Positions 1-10,825 of a stretch of 64,000 nucleotides of DNA are shown piece after piece. How positions within the stretch are numbered: position 1 is the first letter of the stretch; each line of letters begins with the position of its first letter. Both the position numbers and the translations under genes were made by a program. Under the pieces are notes generated by a model that was not told the origin of the DNA, made no database searches, and saw nothing but the letters and a program-made list of their open reading frames with translations. The stretch comes from Ditylenchus dipsaci (Eukaryota; Nematoda; Chromadorea; Rhabditida; Anguinidae): positions 62,001-126,000 of the forward strand of contig SADC01001344.1 in NCBI GenBank assembly GCA_004194705.1, in the 5' to 3' direction.

Positions 1-120
1 AATCAGTCATACGGCCAAAACCAGCCATTTCATAGGCATTTCTACCGTGAATTCCCATGATTGGAAAACTTGCCTGATCAAGTAACGGCCATTTTGAAAT
101 GGCTCGTCTATTTTCCCAAC

Positions 121-244
121 ATCACTCACTCACTCACTCACTCACTCACTCACTCACTCACTCACTCACTCACTCACTCACTCACTCACTCACTCACTCA
201 CTCACTCACTCACTCACTCACTCACTCACTCACTCACTCACTCA
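121..244. repeat. (ACTC)n microsatellite, about 31 copies
   Basis: A near-perfect tetranucleotide array. The 248-480 stretch after it holds short inverted words (gagtcagattt / aaatctgactc) and no gene. Confidence 0.97.
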
Positions 245-479
245 CCCTGAGTCAGATTTCGCCCCGTCGATAACTGTAGGATTTGTCGTATAATATACAT
301 AAAATTCTACTGTTAAGAACTGGACAAAATCTGACTCATAATGAGTAGGTGTTTTTTCTGAGTCAAGAAAAACCAGACAATTATCTGTATCTGTTTTAGT
401 GAAATCCTTCGAGTGGTAGACTCCCTCCAGTTAACTGCCCTCAAAAAAGTGGCCACTCCAGTGGACTGGAAGGCAAGTA

Positions 480-958
480 CACCATATTGGCTCTATATGT
501 ATTGGGGTACCACCCCCCCCCCCCCCGAAAAAAATATGCCTTAGTCCCACCTGTTGATTTTTTCAAAAAATTCTCGTTTGTTTTCTGTTTCTTTTTCAGC
601 TAATTTCTTGTACTAAATTATACTTTTAGTTCCTTATGATGTAGTTTGCCGACAATGATAGGATAATACTCGATTTTAACGCTTACGAGGCCATCTACTT
701 CTCTTAGATAGACAATGCCTATTATGCATGAAATGGGTAAATAAATCGTGTTTAATGACAAGTATCACACCAGACATCTTTTTTATATCAAATTGCCGGA
801 TAAATGCAAAAAAATTGGCAAATGCAAAATTAAAAAATAAATAAATTTAAAACAACAGGGGGACCAAGGCAAAATTTTGAAAAAACCCGAAAAAAAATCA
901 ACTGGCGGGATCAAGGTATATTTTTTGTGGGACCCCAACACATATAGAGTCCACCATA
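480..958. repeat. Palindromic element with polyC near one end
   Basis: The arms ccatattggctctatatg and catatagagtccaccatatt face each other around an AT-rich centre. The left arm holds a C14 run. A related left arm recurs at about 8235-8300. Confidence 0.6.
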
Positions 959-1287
959 TTTATTAAAAAATAATTTATCATCATAATCCAAATAATTTAT
1001 TGAAAGGGTGTGTTTAGCCAGGTCAAGAATGCATGGTGGTGCCTACCCTAAGCACCCAGGAAGCCACTCAATTGTTTGGAGACACGATCAGACAGCTGGA
1101 AGTGCCTTCCGACAAGAATTATTTGCGCTTCACACAGCTCAAAGAATGAGAGTGGAAAATGAGTGTGAAACAAAAATGTGGTCTTCATTCCATGTGTATT
1201 TTTTTATGCAGTGATTAAAAAAGGTTTTTGAATAAAAAGCTAAAATTATTACTAATGTGAAGACCAATTCTACACGTGTTAAAAGTA
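959..1287. other. Gene-free stretch
   Basis: No supported gene or repeat boundary is seen. A short open frame starting near 1008 has no recognisable content. Confidence 0.5.
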
Positions 1288-1296
1288 CACATTATA

Positions 1297-1720
1297 GGTG
1301 TACGGCCAGTTCGAAACGGTGCCAGTTCGAAACGGTTTTTTTTCAAAATTTTTCATACTTTTTCAAACAAAAGTTCTTATTTAAGCAAAAGTTTTTCTGA
1401 CGTCTCCTAGTAACCGAAATTTTCTCAGAAATCCGTATAAAAAACAGAATTTCAAAAAATGCTTGTGTGCTGAGATATGACTTGAAGTTGGAGTGCCAAT
1501 ATGCAACCTCTCAACTTTGGGTCATATCTCAGCGCACAATCATTTTTTTGAAATTCTGTTTGTTTATACGGTTTCCTGAGGGAATTTCGGCTACTAGAAG
1601 ACGTCAGAAAAACTTTTTTGCTAAAATAAGAACTTTTGTTTGAAAAAGTATGAAAAGTTTTGAAAAAAACCGTTTCGAACTGGCCGTTTCGAACTGGCAC
1701 CGTTTCGAACTGGCCCCTCC
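1297..1720. mobile_element. Palindromic MITE with 9-bp target duplication (MULE-like)
   Basis: Long inverted arms carry repeated GCCAGTTCGAAACGG. The element is flanked by CACATTATA at 1288-1296 and 1721-1729. A 9-bp duplication is typical of Mutator-like elements. No transposase is present. Confidence 0.65.
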
Positions 1721-1771
1721 CACATTATACCGTATTCTGTCTAATAGTGCGGCACCTTTTTAATTTGAAAG

Positions 1772-1845
1772 ACAGTCAACCTCGTTATAACATACCGCCT
1801 CGGGACCGACCCTAGGGGTATGTTATAACAAGGTTTGTAGGGTTT
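1772..1845. mobile_element. Short pogo-like terminal element
   Basis: Arms CAGTCAACCTCGTTATAAC and GTTATAACAAGG flank GGACCGACCCTAGGGG. It is the same design as 45536-45602. Confidence 0.5.
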
Positions 1846-2449
1846 TCAGTATTGTGTTTTCAAGCTGCTTTTTAGAGACTGCTCTTAGAAAAATTAATAA
1901 TCAAGCTTTAGCGCATTTCACTGCCTTCAAACGAGTGATAACTTTTTTGAGAGTGGTCTCCAAAAAATGTTCATAACGCAATGCCAAGAACATGATTTTG
2001 AACGAAGAGAATCTCGTTCTATCAGAGAGAATTGGAACGGGAATGGACATTTATGGGTACAAGACATATTAAGACCGAGTTTTGCCAACTATATTTTGGT
2101 ACTAAAACTTTTAGAAAAATAAAAAATTTGGTACTTGTTTACCTGAATAGGGGCCTAAACATAACGTGAGTAGTATTTACAACACTACTATTAATATTGG
2201 TTGTGTCATAAATACGTTCAGAAGTTGCGTTGAAGTTGCTTTTGCCGAAAATAAAAAATTCTTCGGCTTTTCAGGCCGAAAATGTTTTTATATAAATATC
2301 CGTGATTTTATATGACTCTTACGCGATTTTGGTGTCATCCGAAAGCTTATATTCTAGGCTACCTTTTACTTTAAGACTTTACAAAAAAATTGATGTCAAC
2401 ATAGATAAAACGCAATTCTAGGAGATTTTTTGACATTTCGGCTTTTCAC
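1846..2449. other. Repeat-derived spacer
   Basis: It contains part of the CCGTATTTTCTC family interior (GCAATGCCAAGAACA at about 1979) and a piece related to the 5230-5440 hairpin (TTTGGTACT around 2095). No gene is seen. Confidence 0.5.
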
Positions 2450-2453
2450 TTAA

Positions 2454-3958
2454 CACTAGGACGGTCGAGAAGCCATTTATATTCGTTCGACTCAGAATTT
2501 CTCGGTGAGCACGATGGTGAAAAAAAAATTGAAAAAGTTGGTATTTGCGGGTCAGCTGCCCTACAAACCAACCAAGTCAACATTTTCTGTATGCAACTTC
2601 AAGAGGGCAGATCTCGTCAATTTGCATTATCGAATTCAATAAATTATGACTTAAAAGAAAGCACAGATCATGGGCTTTCAAATAGGTAAAACTTCGACTC
2701 GCTACAATTGTGACTCGCTACACTTTTTGCGACTCGCTACACTTTAACTTTTTTGTTCATTCACCAAAAAACATGTACTATATGTTCCCTTATCCCTTGC
2801 AATGTGGAGTGTGCTGGTCTTGGCCGCGAAGGGCCAACAATTGGTGTGGTACAACAATCTGTACCCACAAAACAATAGAAAATTCAATCTGTAGCGAGTC
2901 GCAATTGTAGCGAGTCACAGTAGCGAGTCGCAGGTCGTTCTTCAAATAAGGTATCATCGAGGTATGTATGACAATTTTATGTAAAAGTTTTACTTCAAAG
3001 AAATATTTCTGCCATTTTTCAAAAGCGTTGTTGATACTTAAATAAGCACTAAAAAGTGTGATAAGGTCGTTTTTTCAGTTACCAATTGATACCATTCGAA
3101 AGAAGAGGAAAACTGCACCAAAAAGTGCTGCAAAGTGCATTAAAAACGGGCCTCCAGAGTGTTTAGCAAGACTCTCAAAGAAAGTTCAAAAACGATTTCG
3201 ACGTGAAATTTCAGTTTCGTTAATGAAACCGGATTTTTGACATCAAATTCGTGTTCAGCGTGATCGATTTTCTTATAAAACTGCCCTTAAATCTATGACT
3301 TTGCTGGCAAATCTCGAATTTTTTAAAATTAAAATAATTGTTGTCTCGAGCGGAATTCAAAATTTGCCTGCAAAGTCATAGATTTAAGGGCAGTTTTATA
3401 AGAAAATCGATCACGCTGAACACGAATTTGATGTCAAAAATCCGGGTTTCATTAACGAAACTGAAATTTTACGTCGAAATCGTTTTTGAACTTTCTTTTG
3501 AGAGTCTTGCTAAACACTCTGGAGGCCGTTTTAATGCACTTTGCAACACTTTCTGGTGCAGTTTTTCCTCTTCTTTCAAATGGTATCAATTGGTAACTGA
3601 AAAAACGACCTTATCACACTTTTTAGTGCTTATTTAAGTATCAACAACGCTTTTGAAAAATGGCAGAAATATTTCTTTGAAGTAAAACTTTTACATAAAA
3701 TTGTCATACATACCTCGATGATACCTTATTTGAAAGCCCATGATCTGTGCTTTCTTTTAAGTTATAATTTATTGAATTCGATAATGCAAATTGACGAGAT
3801 CTGCCCTCTTGAAGTTGCATACAGAAAATGTTGACTCGGTTGGTTTGTAGGGGCAGCTGACCCGCAAATACCAACTTTTTTCAATTTTTTTTCACTATCG
3901 TGCTCACCGAGAAATTCTGAGTCGAACGAATATAAATGGCTCCTCGACCATCCTAGTG
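2454..3958. mobile_element. 1.5-kb palindromic element with TTAA flanks (piggyBac-type)
   Basis: The ends are CACTAGGACGGTCGAG and CTCGACCATCCTAGTG, bordered by TTAA at 2450-2453 and 3959-3962. The two arms match along their whole length except for one nested insertion in the left arm. Open frames at 3058 and 3338 mirror the arms and are not genes. Confidence 0.7.
2685..2940. mobile_element. Nested 256-bp hAT-like insertion
   Basis: It interrupts the left arm of the 2454-3958 palindrome and is bordered by TTCAAATA at 2677-2684 and 2941-2948. Removing it restores the match to the right arm. Both ends carry repeated CGACTCGCTAC words in opposite orientation. Confidence 0.75.
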
Positions 3959-4313
3959 TTAACAACCCTAATCGTTATTGTTGATTTTCGATGGTTGGGT
4001 AAAGATTTCGTTGATTTTTTTTAGGAGAAATGGCTTATAATATGTCGTATTAAGCAGGAACAAATTTTCACGACAAATTTTTCTTTGACAGCAAAGATTT
4101 ATCATGACAAAATTTAATGTTTTTTACTATTCCTATACGCTTCCTCTGCACTCCGTCCATAAACTTACAGAGACAATTTATGTAAGAGTCGAGTGCCTGA
4201 TCCACTCTTTGATTATAAGCTATTTTCTTAGAAAATCAACCAGATCTCTAACCAACCATCAAAAACCAGTTGTTTTATCGTAAAATATCTATACAGTATT
4301 TGGGCTAAAAAAG

Positions 4314-4503
4314 CTCTGGTATGCATGTTTTTTCATGCATCCAGAGTCGCTTTCGAGTGATTTGCGTCTAAGGTATGTGGGTGTGCGCATCTCAACTCCA
4401 AGCAACCAAGCCCCCTGCGCCCCCGAAGGAGGCGCAGGCGGCTCGGTAGGTTAGAGTTGCGCGCACTCACTTACCTTAGACATAATTCCGAGCAAGACTC
4501 TTG
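4314..4503. repeat. Structured repeat R1, copy 1
   Basis: About 190 bp: a small hairpin (CTCTGGTATGCATG / CATGCATCCAGAG), a spacer GTCGCTTTCGAGTGATTTG, then long arms GTCTAAGGTATGTGGGTGTG and CACTCACTTACCTTAGAC around a GC-rich inner stem. Other copies are at 6713, 8505, 12523 and 43053. Confidence 0.8.
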
Positions 4504-5200
4504 AACAAAAATGCATTTAGAGGCTCTTTTTGCCCAGCTCCAGTGGCCAAAACATGCCAAAACAGGCAAATAATCAAAATTTAAAAATGTCCAAAACTCA
4601 ATTTTTTATAAACCAGGACTTAAAAATAATATCTTTTTTGAACTCCTGAGGCAATTTTAGGTCGATATAGGGTGTTTGGAAACACTTTGAAAAAATTTCA
4701 TTTGGGGGGGGGGGGTGTATACTCCGGTAGGGTCGAAAATTTGTTAGATAAAATTGCCCGAAACTGAAAGAAAATGTTTTAGAATCTTTTTTGAATTTGC
4801 GACATTTTTTGGCGCATAGTACAGGCACAGCTTTCTTAGTTGGTACGCTGTGGAACCAAACAAGGGTTAGGTGTTAGGAAAGGTCCCGGATAATGGTGAA
4901 TTTCCGAATACGGTTTATTACTGACGTGGGTATATTCAAGCACTGGATTAGCTAGGCTGGCGGATGAAAATTGAGGGTTGCTTGCTTAGAAAAGTTTGAT
5001 TGTAATAAATTTTTTGTGACGGTCATGATAATTAATATTTTTCGTAACTTGGCGCCTGTAAGGTGCCATTCCATCTTGTGACTAATAAGGTGTCAACCAA
5101 TAAGACTTTTTAGTGGTCGAACCACTAGATTAAGTAGTCTTTTAAAAGACTAATTTAGTTTGGATATATTGTTAATAGTATTGTAAATACTGCGCACATT
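4504..5200. other. Gene-free stretch with polyG and a polyC/G-family terminus
   Basis: It holds a G10 run near 4706 followed by GTGTATACTCCGGTAG, an end of the GGCGCTAC family. No gene is supported. Confidence 0.5.
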
Positions 5201-5229
5201 GTACAGACACACACTCTCCCCCCCTCCAG

Positions 5230-5440
5230 GTAAACAAGTACCAAAAATTTTAGATCTAAACTTTAAAAGGTGCTCACTCGGTGATAAAAACGTGTTACAG
5301 TATCATTAAGTGAGCGTTTTTTAAAGTTTAGATCTAGAATTTTTAGTTTTTTTTTTAAATTTTAGTACCAAAGTGTATTTTTACAATTTCGGTACCAAAA
5401 CTTTTAAAATTTTCAAAAAGTTCAGATCTAAAAATTGGTC
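5230..5440. repeat. Inverted repeat with ATCTAAACTTTAAA arms
   Basis: AATTTTAGATCTAAACTTTA and its complement flank a short centre. GTACCAAA words lie at both outer ends. No gene. Confidence 0.55.
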
Positions 5441-5569
5441 TAAATATGCTGGCAGTCAATTTAATGACCCGTCAAACGTGATGTACCCACATTTACGACT
5501 AAATTTCATCCTGTATTTAGCTGCCACAGTTTCTCTTTGATTTATTAGTTTTTCAAACCAATAAAAGAA

Positions 5570-5840
5570 TTGCGCGCTATTGGAATATACCCGCCCAATA
5601 ATTTTGGCTTAGGCGGTAGGCTTAGGTTTAGGCTCAGGGTCGATCCATTAGTAACAAGGGCTTTTGCACAATTTTTTTCTTCAAAAATGGTGGTTTTAGG
5701 TACACTCCAAAAATTATTCGGGAGGGATATATTCAGTTGCGTTGAAAATTGCTTTATAGTTTTTTTTGCAGCTGGTGGCAGATGACGTAAAAGACTAAAT
5801 TTTGCTACCCTCTTTAATTTGACTCTGTTACATATCATTT
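5570..5840. mobile_element. GGCGCTACTGG-type element, copy with TTAGGCTTAGG interior
   Basis: It starts TATTGGAATATACCC and contains GCTTAGG repeats, AAAATGGTGGTTTTAGGTA and GGGATATATTC. Related copies are at 12055-12290 and 35100-35245. Confidence 0.5.
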
Positions 5841-6190
5841 GTTTATTTTTGTAGTAAACAGTTTATTATCATCAAGAATAGCACATACTTGTTAGAAACA
5901 GAATCATTACAAAAATTCTATATTATTCAATAAAACAAACTTTTCAAAATAACACCCATCAAAAATGTATTTTTCAAAGTTCATTACATTAAAATGTATT
6001 ACGTTTTTGACGCCACAGCTATCTTTGGAAGAAGATCTTATGCTATAGTGTTGTTGTATAGCTTGTTTGCTAACAAAGGCAGTTGGTCAACAACAATCTG
6101 ACATTTTTTCAAAATATTTTTTCAAAAGCTCTTCTTTTGCTGCATTGGACCATTTTTCCTGACGGCTCTTTTTTTTAGCTGGCATCTTTC
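5841..6190. other. Gene-free stretch
   Basis: AT-rich; no supported gene or clear element boundary. Confidence 0.5.
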
Positions 6191-6194
6191 TACG

Positions 6195-7235
6195 AAAATT
6201 TTGGCGCTACTGTAATATACCCCCCCCAAAAAGCGCTACTGTAATATACCCCCCCCCCCCCAATCGACCTACTGTCATATACCCCCCCCCCAAAAACCGA
6301 CTTTTTTAGGAATGGTCAAAAACCATTTTTACACAATAATTTCGCCATAAAAGGACCAGAAAAGCAATTTAAATGGGATTGCGGGCTGTATTGGGAGGGA
6401 AGGGAATAATACAGGGGCCACTTCTCGAGATGGTTGGGATCCTTAGAGTATTAATTCTCTAAGCGTCTAAGGGTGCTTTCAAACCCAGGAACTTGTGGGG
6501 CAGGCATAAGTATAAGTGCTTTTCATGGACCAAGCCGATCAGCGGGGTGGACTTCGCGGGTTTACTCATAGGCCTAGCACTTTTTGAGTGCTAGGCTGAA
6601 TTTTTGGATGCTGGGCCTCTGGCCGGCCTTTTAGAGCGAGGGGAATGCTCTTCGGCGAAAAAATAAAGATGTTGAAGATAGTTTTGAATACTGGGGCCTA
6701 CCGCATAAATAACTCTGGTATGCATGCTTTTTCATGCATCCAGAGTCGCTTTCGAGTGATTTGTGTCTAAGGTATGTGGGTGTGCGCATCTCAACTCCGA
6801 GCCCCCAAGCCCCTGTGCCCCGAAGGGGGCACAGGGGGCTTGAGAGTTAGAGATGCGCGCACGCACTTACCTTAGACATGATTCCGAGAAGTACACTTGA
6901 TCATAAAATGCATATAGAGTCTATTTTTGCCACGGCCCGAGTTGAAAAACATGGTAAAGCAGCTAAAAAAAAGTGGCCCCTGTATTATTCCCTTCCGCTC
7001 CCAATACAGCCCATAATTCCTTTTAAATTGCTTTTCTGGTCCTTTTATGGCAAAATTATTGCATAAAAATGGTTTTTGGACACTCCTAAAAAGTCGATTT
7101 TTGGGGGGGGGGGTATATGACAGTAGGTCCGATTTTTTGGGGGGGGGGTATAAGAAAGTAGCTTTTTGGGGGGGGGGGGGGGTATATTACAGTAGCTTTG
7201 GGGGGGGGGGGGGTATATGACAGTAGCGTCAAAAT
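6195..7235. mobile_element. Palindromic element with tandem polyC/polyG termini
   Basis: The left end reads GGCGCTACTGTAATATACC, followed by three units each ending in a run of 8-14 C. The right end is the mirror, with four G-run units ending TATGACAGTAGCGTC. The arms then match over several hundred bases and enclose R1 copy 2. No transposase. Confidence 0.7.
6713..6899. repeat. Structured repeat R1, copy 2
   Basis: It keeps the CTCTGG hairpin, the TAAGGTATGTGGG arm, an inner stem CCCCTGTGCC / GGCACAGGGG and the ACTTACCTTAGACAT arm. Confidence 0.85.
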
Positions 7236-8234
7236 TTTTTATTAGAAGTTTTTAGATTTAAAATTACAATGAAACCTTGTTATGGTGACACCATTAAAAG
7301 TTCATTCCCGCATAGGCTCCGGAAATTGTAGCTGGAAATTGTATTTTTTAATTTGCACTGACGCAATTCGAATGTGGCGCAATCCGAAACGGCACAATCT
7401 GAAGTGGCGCTATGTTTCGCTGCCCGATTTTCAAAGTATTTCTCCAAGTCTTTTTTGCAGTCTGCCTTAAAAAGGTCTAATTTCAGCTTTTAACTTGGCT
7501 AACTTTAGATCAAATAGGGCAATTATTATTAATTTTTGTTTTCTGCTAATCAACAACAGAATTCTGACACCAGATTCGTGTTAATTCGTGATTTGATTTA
7601 CATATAAATTTTTTAAACCTTCTTCAAATTTAAGCTTAATCACGAATTTCAAACTTTTTTCAAGACAACAAACATTTGAAAAACTTCAACATTTTAAATT
7701 GGCAGGGTGAGAATTCCGCGGGAGAAAATTCCGCGGAATTTCATTTTTTGACATTCCTGTTGAGAAAAACCGAATTCTAACACCGGATTCGTGTAATCGA
7801 CCATGCTGAACACGAATCCGGTGTCCGAAATAGGTTTTTTCCCGCGGAATTTTGGCCTTGCCTTTAAATTTAACCTGATTTTTTAATTTAAAGAGCAATT
7901 GACATGCAAATCAACCATATTTAGCTCTAATCCGGTATCGGAATTTTGTTTTTACCTAGCAGAAACGTCAAAAATGAAAAATTTTCAGAATTTTCCCAGG
8001 CAGAATTTTTCCACGCTGGGTGTCAAAAGGCGAAAAGGGGACAACGGGCAAAAAAGTAATTTCAATTCCTTATGCATGACCATTACAGCTTATAGAAAAA
8101 AAATCTATCTTCCGAAAATTAATTTTAGGACAGAACGGGTCAATTCGTGCTTGAATTTCACTGGTACTCTCCTTCCGAAATATTGCTATCAGCGACGAGC
8201 ATGCCCCTTTAATAACACACAGGTATATATAACG
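7236..8234. other. Gene-free stretch with a short hairpin at 7777-7830
   Basis: At 7777-7830 TAACACCGGATTCGTGT faces ACACGAATCCGGTGTC. The same words recur elsewhere in the window. The open frame 7899-8564 is rich in Phe and Lys and resembles no known protein, so it is not annotated as a gene. Confidence 0.5.
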
Positions 8235-8504
8235 CGCGTGGCTCTATATGCATTCGCATCTCCGAAAAAAAAAGATGCCTTAGCCCCCCTGTTGATTTTT
8301 TTCGAATTTTTTTTCTCTCAAAAGTCTCAAAAAGTGTTTATAATCACTTTCAGATCATTTTCACGAAAAATTTTTTTTTGTGAAAAACGATTTTCAAAAT
8401 TTTTTTTGCCTTGGTCTCCCAAGCTGATTTTTTCAGCAATTTTTTTGTTAAATTGGAGGGTTTTAAACATGGTTTTGTTGACTGGGGCCTACCGCATAAA
8501 AAAG

Positions 8505-8777
8505 CTCTGGTATGCGTATATATTTTCATGCATCCAGAGTCACTTTCGAGTGATTTGCATCTAAGGTATGTGGGTGTGCGCATCTCAACCCAAGCAACCA
8601 AGCCCCCTGCGCCCCGAAGGAGGCGCAGGGGCTTGGTAGGTTAGAGTTGCGCGCACTCACTTACCTAAGACACAGGGGCGTAGCCAGAAATTTCTGACGG
8701 GGGGGGGGGGGGGCCCGTGCGTCACCCCCCCCCCCCCTGGCTACGCCACTGCTAAGACATGGTTCCGAGCAAGACTC
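8505..8777. repeat. Structured repeat R1, copy 3, carrying a nested insertion
   Basis: The same hairpin and stems as copy 1. It is lengthened by the 79-bp insertion at 8673-8751, which sits inside the TTACCTAAGACA arm. Confidence 0.85.
8673..8751. mobile_element. 79-bp minimal hAT element with G/C homopolymer interior
   Basis: The ends CAGGGGCGTAGCCAG and CTGGCTACGCCACTG match the common hAT terminus. The 8-bp target duplication CTAAGACA is at 8665-8672 and 8752-8759. The interior is almost only a G run and a C run. Confidence 0.85.
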
Positions 8778-8966
8778 TTTACCAAAAAATGCATGAAGAG
8801 ACTCTTTTTGTCCAGCTCCAGTTGCCAAAACGGGGTATAATACCTTTATACAAGGTAATTCGTTTGGTCTCCCAAGGCAAAAAGCCACATTCTGGTCAAA
8901 ATTTTTTTTTCAAAAAATCCATTTTTTGTAAGTGAAAAAGTTAGAAAATATTTTTTATCCTTTTAA

Positions 8967-9156
8967 AGGACCACGGTTTTTGCGCGCAGTGGCATGTACA
9001 AAATTTGAATTGGCGGGGACACTTCTCTTTCGTCCATCAGTGTACTCTTTCAAGTCGTTTCGAATGACTCGAAAGAGTACAGAATTAGACGAAAGAGAAG
9101 TGTCCCCCGCCAATTCAAATTTTGCACATGCCACTGCTCGTAAAAACCATGTTCCT
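8967..9156. mobile_element. TTAA-flanked 190-bp palindrome, family T copy 1
   Basis: The ends AGGACCACGG and GTTCCT are flanked by TTAA at 8963-8966 and 9157-9160. The arms hold AATTTGAATTGGCGGGG and CTTCTCTTTCGTC with their complements. It is nearly identical to 17554-17743. Confidence 0.8.
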
Positions 9157-10530
9157 TTAAGCATAAAAAATTACTTAGGAGTCATTAAAACACTATTTCT
9201 ATATAAGTGAAAAACCCGCCCCAACCCAATAAGTTCCCACCTTTTTTCCTTTTGTTCTTTGGTGCAAAAATGCCATTTACCCCAATTCTCAAATAGTCGA
9301 AAAAAGTTATATGAGGCGCATTATATATGTATTGAGTCACTTACCACAACGTGGTTCTAGATAAATCAGATTGGTGCATAATTATCTATTCTTTTTTTTG
9401 TAAATATTATATTAAACAAATAAAAACTAAGATTGTTGTAAAAAACATACCTACTTTCTATAAAAAAATAATTTGGCTTTAGAAATATCAAATGGCTGTC
9501 TGTAAAGTGTCTCGGCAAATCCGTGAATTTTCCATGGAAATTTTTAAAATCTTTTCTTTTCAATGATTTTCCGGCGCTACTGGAATATACCACCGCTAAG
9601 GTTAACTAAAAAATTGCCGAAAGTAAAAGATTTGACAAATTTAGCATGAAAATCCATTAATTTCACGGATTTGCCGGCTTTTTTCAGTTCGATCCAATAT
9701 CATATAATTAGTAATTCATAACAGGCATGGTAAGTGTGTGGGACTGCTTAAGCTTTATGATATACCATAAGCAATGCCAACATCTTGCCTTGTCTGCCGT
9801 TTGGTACACATGCCAAACTGATGTTATAAATAGCAGCAGAATAATAGCAAAATATTGGAGATATGTAGGTCACAAAATAAAAGCTGTAATTTGGTCAGGG
9901 ATGAAATTTTTGCCCCTTTATTTTTTACGACTTTTGAACAAAAACTTTAGTTTTTGCCAATTTTATCTGAAATAAATTTTAAAGTTTAGTTTCATTCGGT
10001 AACTAAGATTCTAGGCATCATTTTAATTGCGATTTTTTCCAATTTTGAAACAGGTATAAGGAAAATTTGTTACCTCGATTGCGGACCCCTATTTTTTTAC
10101 CCATCGTGTAGAGGAGGTTGTTTCAGTTGCGGGGTTCACGGATGGTTTTACGGATTAGGGTTTGATGGAAAAAGTCCAACTTTCAGGGATCACTGCTGGC
10201 TGGTAAGGACAGAGTGGCCAAATCCGAACTCTCTTTGTTTCAGGTTATTTTACAGCTTATTCTATGCGGGAAGAAGAGCAATATCATCCTGAGAAAAAAG
10301 TTTTTCTGAAACAATAGCAAAAAATAAAGAAAGATGTATTTCTCGTTAAATCTGGCATATTTTCTGTCTGCTTGTTAATTTCAAAAATTTCAAATAGCCA
10401 AACATGTAATTCTAACACCAGATTCGTGTTTTACATAGTCAACTTGTATGTAAAACTGCTTTTTAAGTTTTAAAAAGAATTGTGAAATAGCTAATCTATT
10501 CAAGACAAAAAAAAATTCAAATATCAAATA
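9157..10530. other. Gene-free stretch
   Basis: Only a stray GGCGCTACTGGAATATACC end at about 9572 and the recurring ACACCAGATTCGTGT word near 10415 are recognisable. Confidence 0.5.
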
Positions 10531-10533
10531 TTA

Positions 10534-10778
10534 GGTCGTGTCAAAAGTTCGGTCGTTTTATTTCAAAAGCAATATTTGTGGCGTTGTGTTTTTACCATAG
10601 ATTTTTCAAACATTTTTCAAAAGTTCACCACTCGTTTGGTAGCCAAGATTCTCAGCTACAAAATGAGTGGTAAACTTTTGAAAAATGTTAAAAAAGTCTA
10701 TGGTAAAAACACAACGCCACAAATATTGCTTTTGAAAAAAAACGACCGAACTTTTGAGTCAAAAGTTTTGACACGACC
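10534..10778. mobile_element. Tc1/mariner-type palindromic MITE, 245 bp
   Basis: The ends GGTCGTGTCAAAAGT and ACTTTTGA..GACACGACC are flanked by TA at 10532-10533 and 10779-10780. The arms match over nearly the full length. The open frame inside mirrors the arms. Confidence 0.75.
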
Positions 10779-10825
10779 TAATAATTCGAATTTTATTGAA
10801 TCAAATATTTGTTGGCTAAAATTCA

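Noticed and set aside
61..293. Open frames of repeated Ser-Leu-Thr-His across the start of the window
   Set aside because: They are translations of the (ACTC)n microsatellite.
7899..8564. A 221-codon open frame
   Set aside because: Phe/Lys/Ser-rich composition typical of AT-rich non-coding DNA. It crosses repeat boundaries and runs into R1 copy 3.
8932..9210. Overlapping frames on both strands with similar protein sequence, also at 17545-17818
   Set aside because: Both are arms of the family T palindrome.
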